Of a stretch of DNA of 39,555 bases, positions 32,318 through 39,555 are shown in pieces (within the stretch, counting starts at the first letter, position 1; each line of letters starts with the position of its first letter). The notes beneath the pieces are model-generated. The model did not search any database. It saw nothing but the letters and a program-made list of their open reading frames with translations, and had not been told where the DNA came from. Position numbers and translations under genes: made by a program. The stretch comes from Akkermansiaceae bacterium (GTDB lineage Bacteria > Verrucomicrobiota > Verrucomicrobiia > Verrucomicrobiales > Akkermansiaceae), in assembly GCA_026421245.1 (NCBI GenBank), contig JAPKDJ010000035.1, positions 1-39,555 on the forward strand, given 5' to 3'.

Positions 32318-33685
32318 ATGCTAAAGCAAGGTACACACATTTTTTTATCTGCGATTTACTGCGCGTCTGCAGCTCCACCAAATATTGTTCTGATTTATGC
32401 TGATGACCTAGGATACACCGACCTCTCCTGCCAGGGGTCTAAATTTTATGAGACGCCGAATATCGATCGAATCGCCAAAGAGGGAATGACCTTCACGAAT
32501 GCTTATGCGGGAGCGGCGAATTGTGCTCCTTCACGGGCTTGTTTGATGACGGGACACTATCCGCCAAGGCACGGAGTTTTCACGGTAGGGAATTCTGACC
32601 GGGGTAAGGCGAAGAATCGCAAGTTGATCCCCATCAAAAATACCGAAATCCTTGATGAAAAGTTTGTGACGCTTGGAGAGGCCTTGCAGGCGAAGGGGTA
32701 TCGGACGTGTGTGGCCGGGAAGTGGCATTTGAGCAAGGATCCAACAAAGGATGGTTTCCACACGAACTTCGGAGGGACGACCTGGGGGCATCCCAAGTCG
32801 TACTTTTCACCTTATAAGAATCCCTACCTCAAAGACGGGCCCAAAGGGGAACATCTTCCCGAGCGTTTGGGGCGCGATGTGGCGAATTGGATCGCAGAGA
32901 ATGCAAAGTCGCCATTTTTCGTCTACCTACCCTTCTATTCGGTTCATACCCCGATCCAGGCGCCCAAGGACCTCACTGCGAAGTATGAAAAAAAACCCGC
33001 TCACGGCTCCCACCGGAATCCCAAGTATGGCGCTATGCTTGATGCCATGGATCAAGCGGTGGGCCATATTCTTAAAACGCTCGATGACAATAACTTGGCT
33101 CAAAATACTCTTGTCATTTTCACATCGGACAACGGCCCCCATGGCAGTGTCTCGCGCGCCGAGCCATTGCGCGGCGTGAAGGGAATGTATTACGAGGGAG
33201 GAATTCGTGAGCCCTTTCTGGTTCGCTATCCGGGAGTGGTCAAAGCGGGTTCAACGAATGTCACCCCCATTATTCAGATTGATCTCTATCCCACCTTTCT
33301 CGAGTTGGCCGGCGAGGCCATTCCAAAGAGGCTTGATGGTGTGAGTCTGACTTCTGCTTTCAAAAGCAAACCTCTCGCCGACCGTTCACTCTTTTGGCAT
33401 TTCCCGGCTTATTTACAGAGCTATAAAGCGGATCCAGATTCGGCATCGAAGTTCTTCCGCACGACTCCCTGTAGTGTGATTCGGAAAGGTGACTGGAAGT
33501 TGATTCAGTATTTTGAAGATGGCAATCTGGAACTCTACAACTTGAAAAATGACCTTTCGGAAAAAGAGAATCTTGCCGGGAAGGAGACAAAAAAAACCGC
33601 CGAGCTGTTGAAGGAGCTGAAATCCTGGCAAATGGAAACTAAGGCTCCGATTCCGACTGTGAAGAATCCGAAGTATGAGGAGTGA
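32318..33685 (+). CDS. Secreted Cys-type sulfatase
   Basis: A 455-aa type I sulfatase. The N-terminus (HIFLSAIYCASA) is a short leader; Asp29 and Asp30 (YADDLGYTDLSC) bind Ca. Cys69 in NCAPSRACLMTGHYPPRHG is the residue converted to formylglycine by a sulfatase-maturating enzyme. GKWHLS and FTSDNGPHG supply further active-site residues. The family cleaves sulfate esters from glycans such as carrageenan, fucoidan or glycosaminoglycans. Length is normal, and it is convergent with the second sulfatase at 33839. Substrate cannot be read from the sequence; the surroundings (galactose use) would fit a sulfated galactan. Confidence 0.93.
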   Translation: MLKQGTHIFLSAIYCASAAPPNIVLIYADDLGYTDLSCQGSKFYETPNIDRIAKEGMTFTNAYAGAANCAPSRACLMTGHYPPRHGVFTVGNSDRGKAKNRKLIPIKNTEILDEKFVTLGEALQAKGYRTCVAGKWHLSKDPTKDGFHTNFGGTTWGHPKSYFSPYKNPYLKDGPKGEHLPERLGRDVANWIAENAKSPFFVYLPFYSVHTPIQAPKDLTAKYEKKPAHGSHRNPKYGAMLDAMDQAVGHILKTLDDNNLAQNTLVIFTSDNGPHGSVSRAEPLRGVKGMYYEGGIREPFLVRYPGVVKAGSTNVTPIIQIDLYPTFLELAGEAIPKRLDGVSLTSAFKSKPLADRSLFWHFPAYLQSYKADPDSASKFFRTTPCSVIRKGDWKLIQYFEDGNLELYNLKNDLSEKENLAGKETKKTAELLKELKSWQMETKAPIPTVKNPKYEE

Positions 33686-33690
33686 TTCGG

Positions 33691-33707
33691 TCAATCCCTT
33701 GGATTGA
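33691..33707. terminator. Hairpin between the convergent sulfatases
   Basis: TCAATCC-CTT-GGATTGA is a 7-bp stem starting 6 bases after the sulfatase stop. No T-run follows, so it is only a weak terminator candidate. The rest of the 150-base convergent gap holds further short inverted repeats (CAGCAG ... CTGCTG near 33740). Confidence 0.35.
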
Positions 33708-33838
33708 TGATGAGAAATCTTCAGGGCCTTGTTTACGACAGCAGAGGTTCGCTGCTGCGGGAAACCTTTGTGGGCTCTGTCTGTTGCTATTTGATCGCGA
33801 GATGTGCTTGGATAGACGCTTGAAAAGCGCCGGCACCT

Positions 33839-35443
33839 TTATTGTTTGATCATTGGGCGGAGCTTTTTGCTCAGGCGGGAAACGATTTCGGCGTTTTTGG
33901 CGGCGACGTTTTTGGTTTCGGTGGGGTCGACTTGGTGGTCGTAGAGTTCAGTGAAAATGGGGGACGACTTGGAGTCGCGGTGGTCGCGCCATTCGATGTA
34001 GCGGTAGCGATCGGTTCTCAGGGAGTAGGCCATGAGGTGGCTTTCGAAAAATTCACGATCCCATGTGTCGCCCATTTGTTTGATGATGCGGGTTTCGACT
34101 TCTTCGATGAGGGGGCCAAAGAAGGTTTCGCGCATTTCCTTTGAGAGGGGGTTGGCGGCCCATTCGCGGAGGGCGGGGTTCGGGTATTGAGTGAGGGCGA
34201 CGTGGTCCCACTTGGCGGTGGGGTCGCTGAGGAGTGGCACGATTGATTTCCCTTCGAGGTTCTTTGGCTTGGGGAGGCCGGCGAGTTCGCAGAGGGAGGG
34301 GAAGATATCGAGGAGTTCTACGATGCCTTTCGTGCTTGTGCCGGGGTTTTTCATGCCGGGAGTGGAGATGATGAAGGGAACACGGGTGGCGATCTCGTAG
34401 TTGGTGGCTTTGCCCCAAACGCCCATGTCACCGAGATGCCAGCCGTGGTCTCCCCAGAAGACGACGATGGTGTTTTTGTCGAGGCCGGTCTCCTTCAGGG
34501 CGGCGAGAGTGAGGCCGACCTGGGCGTCGATGTAAGAGGCGCAGGCGAGGTAAGCGTGAAGGAGGGTGCGGGAAAGATCTTTATCGATGGGGCCGGACTT
34601 GGGGATGCCTTGTCGGACGCGGAGTTCGAAGGAGGCGTGCAGACCCATCGAGGCACCATTTTCAGGGCGTGGAGTGTAGGTGCCGGCGGGGAGTTTGGCG
34701 GGATCGTAGAGGTCCCAGTATTTTTTGGGTGCGACGAAGTTGAGGTGGGGTTTGTAGAGGCCGAGGGCGAGGAAGAAGGGCTTGTCGGGAGTTTCGGCAA
34801 AGCGTTTGAGGTGGGCGATCGCTCCGGCGGTGTTGTGGCCATCGCGGTAGGCGGTGTCGGGGACGTCGGCTGATTCGTAGGCGGGTCCGGAGGCGAGACC
34901 GCGTTTTGCGGCTGCACCATATTTTTTGAACATTTCTTTGAACTGTTGATTACGGAGTTTGAGGTTCTCGGGAAGGGCGAAGCCAACCGGTTTGGGGAGG
35001 TTGAGTCCCTTCAGTTGGGCCGGACCGGACCATGATTTCTCGATGTCTTGGTTGGCGCGGTGGGATATTTTTCCGTAGGAGTAGGTCTGGTAGCCGTGGT
35101 CTCGAAAATGGCGGGGAAGCGTGAGCATGTCGGGGTTGAGATCTCGGAATTCGACGTTGTTGTGGGTGATGCCGTTGGTGTCGGGGCGGGTGCCGGTGAG
35201 GAGGGAGGTGCGGGAGGGGTGGCAGATGGCTTGTTGGCAATAGGCGCGCTCAAAGAGGCGGGCTTGCGTGGCGAATTGATCGATGTTGGGAGTGACGGCG
35301 AGCTTTGAGCCGTAGCAGCCGAGTTCAGGGCGGAGGTCATCGATGGCGATGAAGAGGATGTTGGGCTGTTGCGCCGCAAACCCTAAATTAGAAATGCTAA
35401 ATCCTAAAAGGGTGGTGAGATGGAGAAGGGTGAACTTAAACAT
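33839..35443 (-). CDS. Secreted Cys-type sulfatase, iduronate-2-sulfatase-like
   Basis: A 534-aa type I sulfatase with a signal peptide (MFKFTLLHLTTLLGFSISNL). The start of the mature enzyme, NILFIAIDDLRPELGCYG, is typical of the iduronate-2-sulfatase-like group. Cys74 in AICHPSRTSLLTGTRPDTNG is the formylglycine site. SYGKISHR, ALGLYKPHLNF and VFWGDHGWHLGDMGVWGK add the metal and sulfate ligands. Sulfatases of this kind in Verrucomicrobia act on sulfated algal or animal glycans. Intact and of normal length. It needs an anaerobic SMase-type maturase (not in this window). Distinct from the first sulfatase, so the two may act on different positions of one polymer. Confidence 0.93.
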   Translation of the reverse strand: MFKFTLLHLTTLLGFSISNLGFAAQQPNILFIAIDDLRPELGCYGSKLAVTPNIDQFATQARLFERAYCQQAICHPSRTSLLTGTRPDTNGITHNNVEFRDLNPDMLTLPRHFRDHGYQTYSYGKISHRANQDIEKSWSGPAQLKGLNLPKPVGFALPENLKLRNQQFKEMFKKYGAAAKRGLASGPAYESADVPDTAYRDGHNTAGAIAHLKRFAETPDKPFFLALGLYKPHLNFVAPKKYWDLYDPAKLPAGTYTPRPENGASMGLHASFELRVRQGIPKSGPIDKDLSRTLLHAYLACASYIDAQVGLTLAALKETGLDKNTIVVFWGDHGWHLGDMGVWGKATNYEIATRVPFIISTPGMKNPGTSTKGIVELLDIFPSLCELAGLPKPKNLEGKSIVPLLSDPTAKWDHVALTQYPNPALREWAANPLSKEMRETFFGPLIEEVETRIIKQMGDTWDREFFESHLMAYSLRTDRYRYIEWRDHRDSKSSPIFTELYDHQVDPTETKNVAAKNAEIVSRLSKKLRPMIKQ

Positions 35444-35452
35444 GAGAGTTCC

Positions 35453-35660
35453 TTATTTGGATTCGCGGAGTTCGAAGTGGTCGATGACGACCGGGTGACG
35501 GAATTGATCAAGCGGCCGTCGATGTAGATGCGGAGGGAGGTGGCGTCCCATTCGAGGCCGCAAGTATGGAAGTCATCGACAACTTTAAAGCCAAGGCGGT
35601 GGTCACGGTTAGACCTACCAGCAGGAGGGAGGGATTTGTCATAGGAGAGAGTTTCGTGGG
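35453..35660 (-). pseudogene. Relic of a glycoside-hydrolase family 16/LamG-like gene
   Basis: The minus-strand frame contains LSYDKSLPPAGRSNRDHRLG and VVDDFHTCGLEWDATSLRIY plus IDGRLINSV. The pattern D-D-F-H-T-x-G-L-E-W-x-x-x-x-L-R-x-Y-I-D-G is the typical central strand of GH16 and related concanavalin-like hydrolases. It then jumps frame to PVVIDHFELRESK and a TAA at 35455-35453, probably the original C-terminus. The rest of the domain is missing on both sides. Directly upstream of the second sulfatase, so it may once have been its operon partner acting on the same polysaccharide. Confidence 0.55.
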
Positions 35661-35670
35661 GAGAGTTTTA

Positions 35671-35991
35671 TCAACGGAGGCGGGTGTAGAATACAGACAA
35701 AACGGTCCGATTGTTTCGAGCGCGCGATGGGAATTTACCGACCTTGACGCTTTGGTTGAGGCCATCGATCTCGACGATTCTGCTGGCGAAGTTGGTATCA
35801 CGCAGCTCTCCAAGGACCTTTTTACTGACGTCCGAGTAAATCATTTCCTTGCCTCCGCGCGCCGCGACGATATTTCCGCCGTTGTAGGAAATGAGTTCGG
35901 CCGCTTCGGTGCAAAGTGTCTTTGTTTTGGTTCGGTCCTGGGCCAAGGTGTCAGGAGAATCTTCAGCGGGAGATTGGGGGAGCAGGAACAT
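35671..35991 (-). pseudogene. Unidentified reading frame next to the GH16 relic
   Basis: An ATG at 35991 opens MFLLPQSPAEDSPDTLAQDR and continues 107 codons through AAELISYNGGNIVAARGGKE and VLGELRDTNFASRIVEIDGL before a TGA. The coding quality looks real (a hydrophilic alpha/beta domain) but I do not recognise it. There is no signal peptide and the frame ends where the GH16-like sequence begins in another frame, so it may be the N-terminal part of a different lost gene, or one gene with deletions. A short but intact protein cannot be excluded. Confidence 0.35.
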
Positions 35992-36009
35992 CGAGATCCA
36001 TCACTTTGA

Positions 36010-36426
36010 CACTCCGTTTTTGGCAAAAATCTAACGTCGAAACGATTATACGCTGTGGCATTATGATGTGCGCAATGCCTTGTTGGTGGGGGATTGACCG
36101 GGACGATGGGTGGGGGGCGTGTCGCTTCTGACTTCCAGAGATTTGTTTTTTGACCCGGCGGTGCCAGTGGTGGCGGAGGGATGTTCTCGAGTGAGAGTTG
36201 GCGATGATTCGAACTTTAGCCGCCAGTTTGAGAAGGCCCGGGGAATTTCGGCGGCGCAGGATCGCAGACAAAGAGAGTAAGAGAGCTCCTTCAGCTGAAT
36301 ATTAGCAATGTTAATTGAAAGTTTCGCAATGCAAAGTGGGCCTGTTTGACCTTACCTTATGTTTCCGTTGGAAGTGATGAGGTGAACGTCGATCGCCTGT
36401 TCATCCGGGGGAACTTTCCCAAGATT
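36010..36426. other. Gene-poor stretch holding a second mandelate racemase fragment
   Basis: No intact gene is present. At 36053-36088 the plus strand encodes LWHYDVRNALLV, nearly identical to RWHYDVRNALLV in the gene relic at 36490-36525 (32 of 36 bases the same). One base later the frame continues GIDRDDGWGACRF, equivalent to the following strand of the N-terminal capping domain. It is therefore a frameshifted scrap of a second, paralogous enzyme gene. The rest, up to 36426, shows nothing I recognise and must hold the promoter of the downstream genes. Confidence 0.5.
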
Positions 36427-36741
36427 ATGATCGAGTGTATCCGAACCTACCGCCTGCCGTACAAGCTGGATGAACCTTTTGACTTTTTGCGGTGGCACTA
36501 TGATGTGCGGAATGCCTTGCTGGTGGAGGTGGTGGATCGCTCGGGTGCCAGTGGCTGGGGGGAGTGCGAGCAGATGTGCTGGGGCTTCCAGGATTTTCTT
36601 TCAAAAGGTGGCGTCACGATTGCGCAGCCGAACCTTGCCGACTGCGGTGGACTCAAGCAAAGTGGCGTGAGCAAAGACTGCTCGCGTTATAGCCTGGAAG
36701 AATACCTGACACTGAAGCGTGTGACGGTCGCAATTGACTAA
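36427..36741 (+). pseudogene. Mandelate racemase/muconate-lactonizing family dehydratase, internally deleted
   Basis: ATG 36427 opens IECIRTYRLPYKLDEPFDF and RWHYDVRNALLVEVVDRSGA plus GWGECE, the N-terminal capping domain of MR/MLE enzymes (such as sugar-acid dehydratases). After about 55 codons the sequence jumps to LSKGGVTIAQPNLADCGGLK, the seventh-strand region where the D-x-x-x-x-G-G-L motif lies, and soon ends with a TGA-free tail VTVAID and TAA. The middle barrel, with the metal ligands and catalytic Lys, is absent, so no activity is possible. It sits 13 bases before eda and kdgK, so the lost enzyme probably made 2-keto-3-deoxy-sugar acid for them. Confidence 0.7.
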
Positions 36742-36753
36742 CTTTTTTTTACG

Positions 36754-37404
36754 ATGAATACATTTCCAGAAGAACTTTTAAGTCACCTTGAAAAACGCGG
36801 TGTGGTCGCGGGATTTTCGGTGGAGAAGATCGAGCACGCGGTGCCTTTAGCGAAAGCTTTGTTGGCGGGCGGGATCGATGTCATTGAGCTGACCTTGCGG
36901 ACCCCGATTGGCTTGGACGCGGTGAAGTTGATTGCCGCTGAAGTGCCTGAGATAGTGATCGGAGTGGGCACGATTCTTACCCCTGAGACTGCGGTAGCGG
37001 TGAAAGGGGCGGGAGCTCATTTCGGTGTCGCGCCGGGGATGAACCCTCGTGTGGTGAAGGCGGCGCAGAAAGCCGGGCTTCCTTTTGCGCCGGGGATTTG
37101 CACGCCTTCTGATTTGGAAGCAGCGATCGAGCTGGGTTGTCGCTTTGTGAAATTTTTCCCAGCCGAGGCATCGGGTGGGTTGACATATTTGAAGAGCATG
37201 GCGGCACCCTACAATCATCTCGGGATTCGCTACTTCCCGCTGGGTGGGGTGAACTCGGAGAACATGTTGGGCTACTTGGCTGAGGACATCGTTCCCACGG
37301 TTGGTGGGACTTGGATCGTCGCCAAGGACTTGGTCCAGAATGAAGATTGGGATGGGATCACCGCTGCCGCGCAAAAAGTCATCAACACCTTACAACAATC
37401 ATGA
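36754..37404 (+). CDS. eda: 2-keto-3-deoxy-6-phosphogluconate aldolase
   Basis: A 216-aa class I aldolase that splits KDPG (or the galactonate equivalent) into pyruvate and glyceraldehyde 3-phosphate; cytoplasmic. Motifs: the catalytic Glu in IELTLRT (about 45), GAGTIL-type loop as GVGTILTPE (70-78), and Schiff-base Lys133 in FVKFFPAEASGG, exactly at the family's position. GIRYFPLGGVNSEN is the phosphate-binding loop. Length is normal. The gene overlaps kdgK by four bases (ATGA at 37401-37404), so the two are translationally coupled. Confidence 0.95.
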   Translation: MNTFPEELLSHLEKRGVVAGFSVEKIEHAVPLAKALLAGGIDVIELTLRTPIGLDAVKLIAAEVPEIVIGVGTILTPETAVAVKGAGAHFGVAPGMNPRVVKAAQKAGLPFAPGICTPSDLEAAIELGCRFVKFFPAEASGGLTYLKSMAAPYNHLGIRYFPLGGVNSENMLGYLAEDIVPTVGGTWIVAKDLVQNEDWDGITAAAQKVINTLQQS

Positions 37405-38492
37405 GTAACATCGTCGTTTCTTTTGGAGAAATCATGGGCCGGATGGCCGCGCAGGATAATTTGCGTTTGCGTCAGTCGCATGTGCTCGATGTCACCTACG
37501 CGGGTGCGGAGGCAAGTGTCGTGGCATCTATCTGCAACTTTGGCGGAAAGGCCCGTTACATCACGGCGCTGCCGAAACATGCGCTCGCGGAAGCGACGAT
37601 GGACGCGGTTCGCAGGGTCGGCATCGATACGAACTTCGTGCTACGCACCGATACCGGACGTCTGGGGCTTTACTTCCTAGAGACGGGAGCGAATCAGCGG
37701 CCGAGCAACGTGATTTATGACCGTGAGGACTCAGCGATTGCGATCACGCCTGCTGATCAATACGACTGGGATGGAATTTTTGAAGGGGCTTCGTGGCTTC
37801 ACCTTTCCGGGATTACTCCGGCCCTTTCGAAGACTGCCGCGGATGCCACTTTGGTCGCTGCGCAAAAGGCGAAGGCGGCAGGCGCGACGATCTCGATTGA
37901 TTTAAATTTCCGAGGTAAGCTTTGGAAATGGCATGAATCGAAATCAGGGCGCGAGTTGGCTCAGGAAGTGATGCGCGGTATTTTGCCTTTCGTGGATGTC
38001 GTCATCGCGAACGAGGAAGATTGTCACGACGTGCTTGGCATTCGTGCGGGTGAGACTGACGTTCATTCCGGTGAACTCGATGTTTCGCGCTATCCCGATG
38101 TTGCCCGTCAAGTGGTGGAGCAGTTTCCGAATCTCAGCAAGGTGGCGATCACTCTGCGCGAAAGTATTTCAGCGACCCACAACAACTGGGGCGCGATGCT
38201 TTATGATGCGAGTGCGCAGTCGTCGTCGTTTGCTCCGCTCGATGCGGAGGGGAACTATCGCCCGAATGAGATTCGCAACATTGTGGATCGTGTCGGGGGA
38301 GGGGATTCCTTTGCTGGGGGACTTATTTTTGCGCTGACTACTCCAGAGCTCAGTGAGCCACAGACGGCGGTGAACTACGGGGTGGCGGCTTCGACACTGA
38401 AGCACTCGATCAAGGGGGACTTTAATTTTTCAACACGTGGCGAAGTGGAATCCCTCATGGGTGGTTCGGCTTCGGGGCGCGTTGTCCGATAA
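37401..38492 (+). CDS. kdgK: 2-keto-3-deoxygluconate kinase (PfkB family)
   Basis: A 363-aa ribokinase-family enzyme that phosphorylates 2-keto-3-deoxygluconate (or KD-galactonate) to the substrate of eda. Signatures: VSFGEIMGRM at the start, the substrate region TYAGAEASVV, the dimer strand TISIDLNFRGKLW, and the catalytic GD motif VDRVGGGDSFAGG (the common DTxGAGD with VG-GGD here). Start ATG 37401 overlaps the eda stop. Cytoplasmic. KdgK-eda is the lower part of uronate or galactonate breakdown; the upstream dehydratase gene is broken in this genome, so the input must come from another locus. Sugar specificity is not certain. Confidence 0.9.
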   Translation: MSNIVVSFGEIMGRMAAQDNLRLRQSHVLDVTYAGAEASVVASICNFGGKARYITALPKHALAEATMDAVRRVGIDTNFVLRTDTGRLGLYFLETGANQRPSNVIYDREDSAIAITPADQYDWDGIFEGASWLHLSGITPALSKTAADATLVAAQKAKAAGATISIDLNFRGKLWKWHESKSGRELAQEVMRGILPFVDVVIANEEDCHDVLGIRAGETDVHSGELDVSRYPDVARQVVEQFPNLSKVAITLRESISATHNNWGAMLYDASAQSSSFAPLDAEGNYRPNEIRNIVDRVGGGDSFAGGLIFALTTPELSEPQTAVNYGVAASTLKHSIKGDFNFSTRGEVESLMGGSASGRVVR

Positions 38493-38499
38493 AAACGCC

Positions 38500-38712
38500 T
38501 CATCTCGATAAGTTGGCGGCGAGGAGATCAATGTGCCGGGGATCATGAGCAAGAGCCGTAAGTTCCTGGGTGATGAGATGGACCTGCCGACGGATCTTAA
38601 GACGATGGGTAACTACTTGAAGGATCAGGGATAGTGCAACGGGGTTGTTCCATTTCGTGGCATTGAAGGAGGCGCTCCTGATTACCTTGGGAAGGGGAAT
38701 GAGTGATTCCAT
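38500..38712 (-). CDS. Small hypothetical frame, 70 aa
   Basis: ATG 38712 opens [16 protein letters not shown] and ends [11 protein letters not shown] before the stop at 38500, seven bases from the kdgK stop, convergent. It is hydrophilic and helix-prone, with no signal peptide, Cys or known motif. It could be an intact small gene or the shortened remains of a larger one, as seen elsewhere in this window. I do not recognise it. The 38713-38852 stretch upstream must hold its promoter and that of the DUF1080 gene. Confidence 0.35.
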   Translation of the reverse strand: MESLIPLPKVIRSASFNATKWNNPVALSLILQVVTHRLKIRRQVHLITQELTALAHDPRHIDLLAANLSR

Positions 38713-38852
38713 TGTTTTGAAATTTTGTGGGTTGGGGTTCAAACGGGTAAACGGGGAAAGTTGAGTTGGATTGAAAGCGAGAGCAGGTCTGGACGTAGTG
38801 ATGAGTGGTCCATGAGACCTTTTACGTTGAAATCCATCCAATTCACCCAGCT

Positions 38853-39555
38853 ATGAACTATCGCCCTCTTCTTTCCGCCACGCTTTTTGTCAGTCTTGCC
38901 CCGCTTCATGCCGAGGATCCGACTTCTGTTTCCGATGCCGGTCGATGGAGTAAGGAGCAAGTTCAAGGTGAGCGTCCGGCTGTGGTGACCCCTCCAGGTC
39001 ACACGACCGCTGCCAAACCTGGTGCGGCACCATCTGATGCCATTGTCTTTTTCGATGGCAAGGATCTTTCGAAGTGGAAGGGCAGGGGGAGGAAAGATGG
39101 AAACGATGCCGCAAAGTGGCTCGTGAAAGAGGGATACATGGAGGTTCAGAGAGGGACCGGCGTGATCCAAACCCGGGACCAGATAGAAGGTGACTGTCAA
39201 TGGCACATTGAGTGGTGCACGCCTGCCGAGGTGAAGGGGAACAGTCAGGGGCGCGGAAATAGCGGGGTCTTCATCGGTGGCTATCCCGAGGTGCAGGTGC
39301 TCGATTCATTTCAAAACGATACCTATCCCGACGGGCAGGCTTCCTCGCTCTACATGAAGAGTGTGGCTCTGGTGAATGCCAGCCGTGGGCCGGGCCAATG
39401 GCAGACCTATGACGTCATTTGCATTCGGGAAAAGAAAGGGGCCGAGGGGAAGGTCATTCAACCGGGATCGATCACGGTTCTTCACAACGGGATCGTAACG
39501 CAGTTCGCGGTTCAGGAAGGCGGAAAGCAAGGGGCAGGCGGACTTCAACTTCAGG
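38853..39555 (+). CDS. Secreted DUF1080 (3-keto-disaccharide hydrolase domain) protein, 3' end outside the window
   Basis: ATG 38853 starts a frame open to the window end (234 codons visible). A signal peptide (MNYRPLLSATLFVSLAPLHA) is followed by a short linker and a DUF1080 domain from about residue 65: DAIVFFDGKDLSKWKG, KWLVKEGYMEVQ, DCQWHIEWCTP, GRGNSGVFIGGYPEVQVLD and GQWQTYDVICI. The fold is a concanavalin-like beta-sandwich; some members cleave 3-keto-disaccharides in a pathway with GFO/IDH oxidoreductases, and many are only known as secreted PVC proteins. Catalytic residues beyond the fold cannot be judged because the C-terminus is missing. Confidence 0.88.
   Translation, partial: MNYRPLLSATLFVSLAPLHAEDPTSVSDAGRWSKEQVQGERPAVVTPPGHTTAAKPGAAPSDAIVFFDGKDLSKWKGRGRKDGNDAAKWLVKEGYMEVQRGTGVIQTRDQIEGDCQWHIEWCTPAEVKGNSQGRGNSGVFIGGYPEVQVLDSFQNDTYPDGQASSLYMKSVALVNASRGPGQWQTYDVICIREKKGAEGKVIQPGSITVLHNGIVTQFAVQEGGKQGAGGLQLQ

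Noticed and set aside
33713..33823. Small plus-strand frame (MRNLQGLVYDSRGSL...) between the sulfatases
   Set aside because: Only 36 codons, no ribosome site and no recognisable features; it is probably chance in a convergent spacer.
1..39555. CRISPR arrays, insertion sequences, integrases, phage genes, rRNA or tRNA genes
   Set aside because: No spaced direct repeats, transposase or integrase motifs, terminal inverted repeats or RNA gene cores were seen anywhere in the window. The decay is therefore not explained by a visible mobile element.

Overview
The window looks like a piece of a Verrucomicrobiota chromosome (PVC superphylum). The evidence is the mix of families: two PVC-type PQQ-propeller/HEAT/cytochrome c proteins, an SGNH hydrolase with the PVC-style G-N-T block I, FG-GAP (VCBS) protein, DUF1080 and DUF3472 secreted proteins, two Cys-type sulfatases, a PEP-CTERM protein, and few clear Shine-Dalgarno sequences. 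This is inference from protein families; no rRNA or tRNA is present. TAA, TAG and TGA are all used as normal stops.

Layout. 0-6 kb: a minus-strand operon (SGNH hydrolase, PVC cytochrome c protein, FG-GAP protein) with 4-base or 1-base overlaps, plus the start of another secreted protein at the left edge. 6-9.7 kb: yaaA, a PQQ-propeller protein, a small hypothetical protein and several gene relics. 9.8-14.1 kb: a 1407-aa fusion of a ceramidase-like domain with the PVC PQQ/HEAT/cytochrome c architecture. 14.3-19 kb: zinc alcohol dehydrogenase, a small membrane protein, then galactokinase downstream of a sodium:sugar symporter. 19.4-25.1 kb: housekeeping genes (algH/yqgE, tkt, ispA, fxsA) and a peroxiredoxin. 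25.2-30.3 kb: LOG relic, heavy-metal-associated domain protein, PEP-CTERM protein, ArsC-like reductase, DUF3472 protein, aldose epimerase. 30.3-35.4 kb: OmpA/coiled-coil protein and two sulfatases. 35.4-39.5 kb: relics of a glycoside-hydrolase-like gene and of mandelate racemase-type dehydratases, then eda and kdgK, and the start of a DUF1080 protein.

The most interesting signal is a pair of apparent selenoproteins 3.7 kb apart. A periplasmic Bcp-type peroxiredoxin (23468-23971) and an ArsC-type reductase (27039-27395, minus) each carry one in-frame TGA exactly at the catalytic cysteine codon. In each case the TGA is followed by a hairpin whose apical loop begins with G 25-26 bases after the U of UGA, which is the geometry of a bacterial SECIS element. 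Nothing else in those two frames is broken.

The second theme is gene decay. About ten relics are present, and at least four keep a recognisable N-terminus and C-terminus with the middle missing (YpfJ-type metallopeptidase, LOG nucleotide hydrolase, mandelate racemase-type dehydratase, a small secreted protein). The intact genes fit a life on polysaccharides: sulfatases and secreted PVC proteins outside, galactose uptake and phosphorylation (symporter, galM, galK), and 2-keto-3-deoxy-sugar acid breakdown (kdgK, eda), feeding transketolase and central metabolism.
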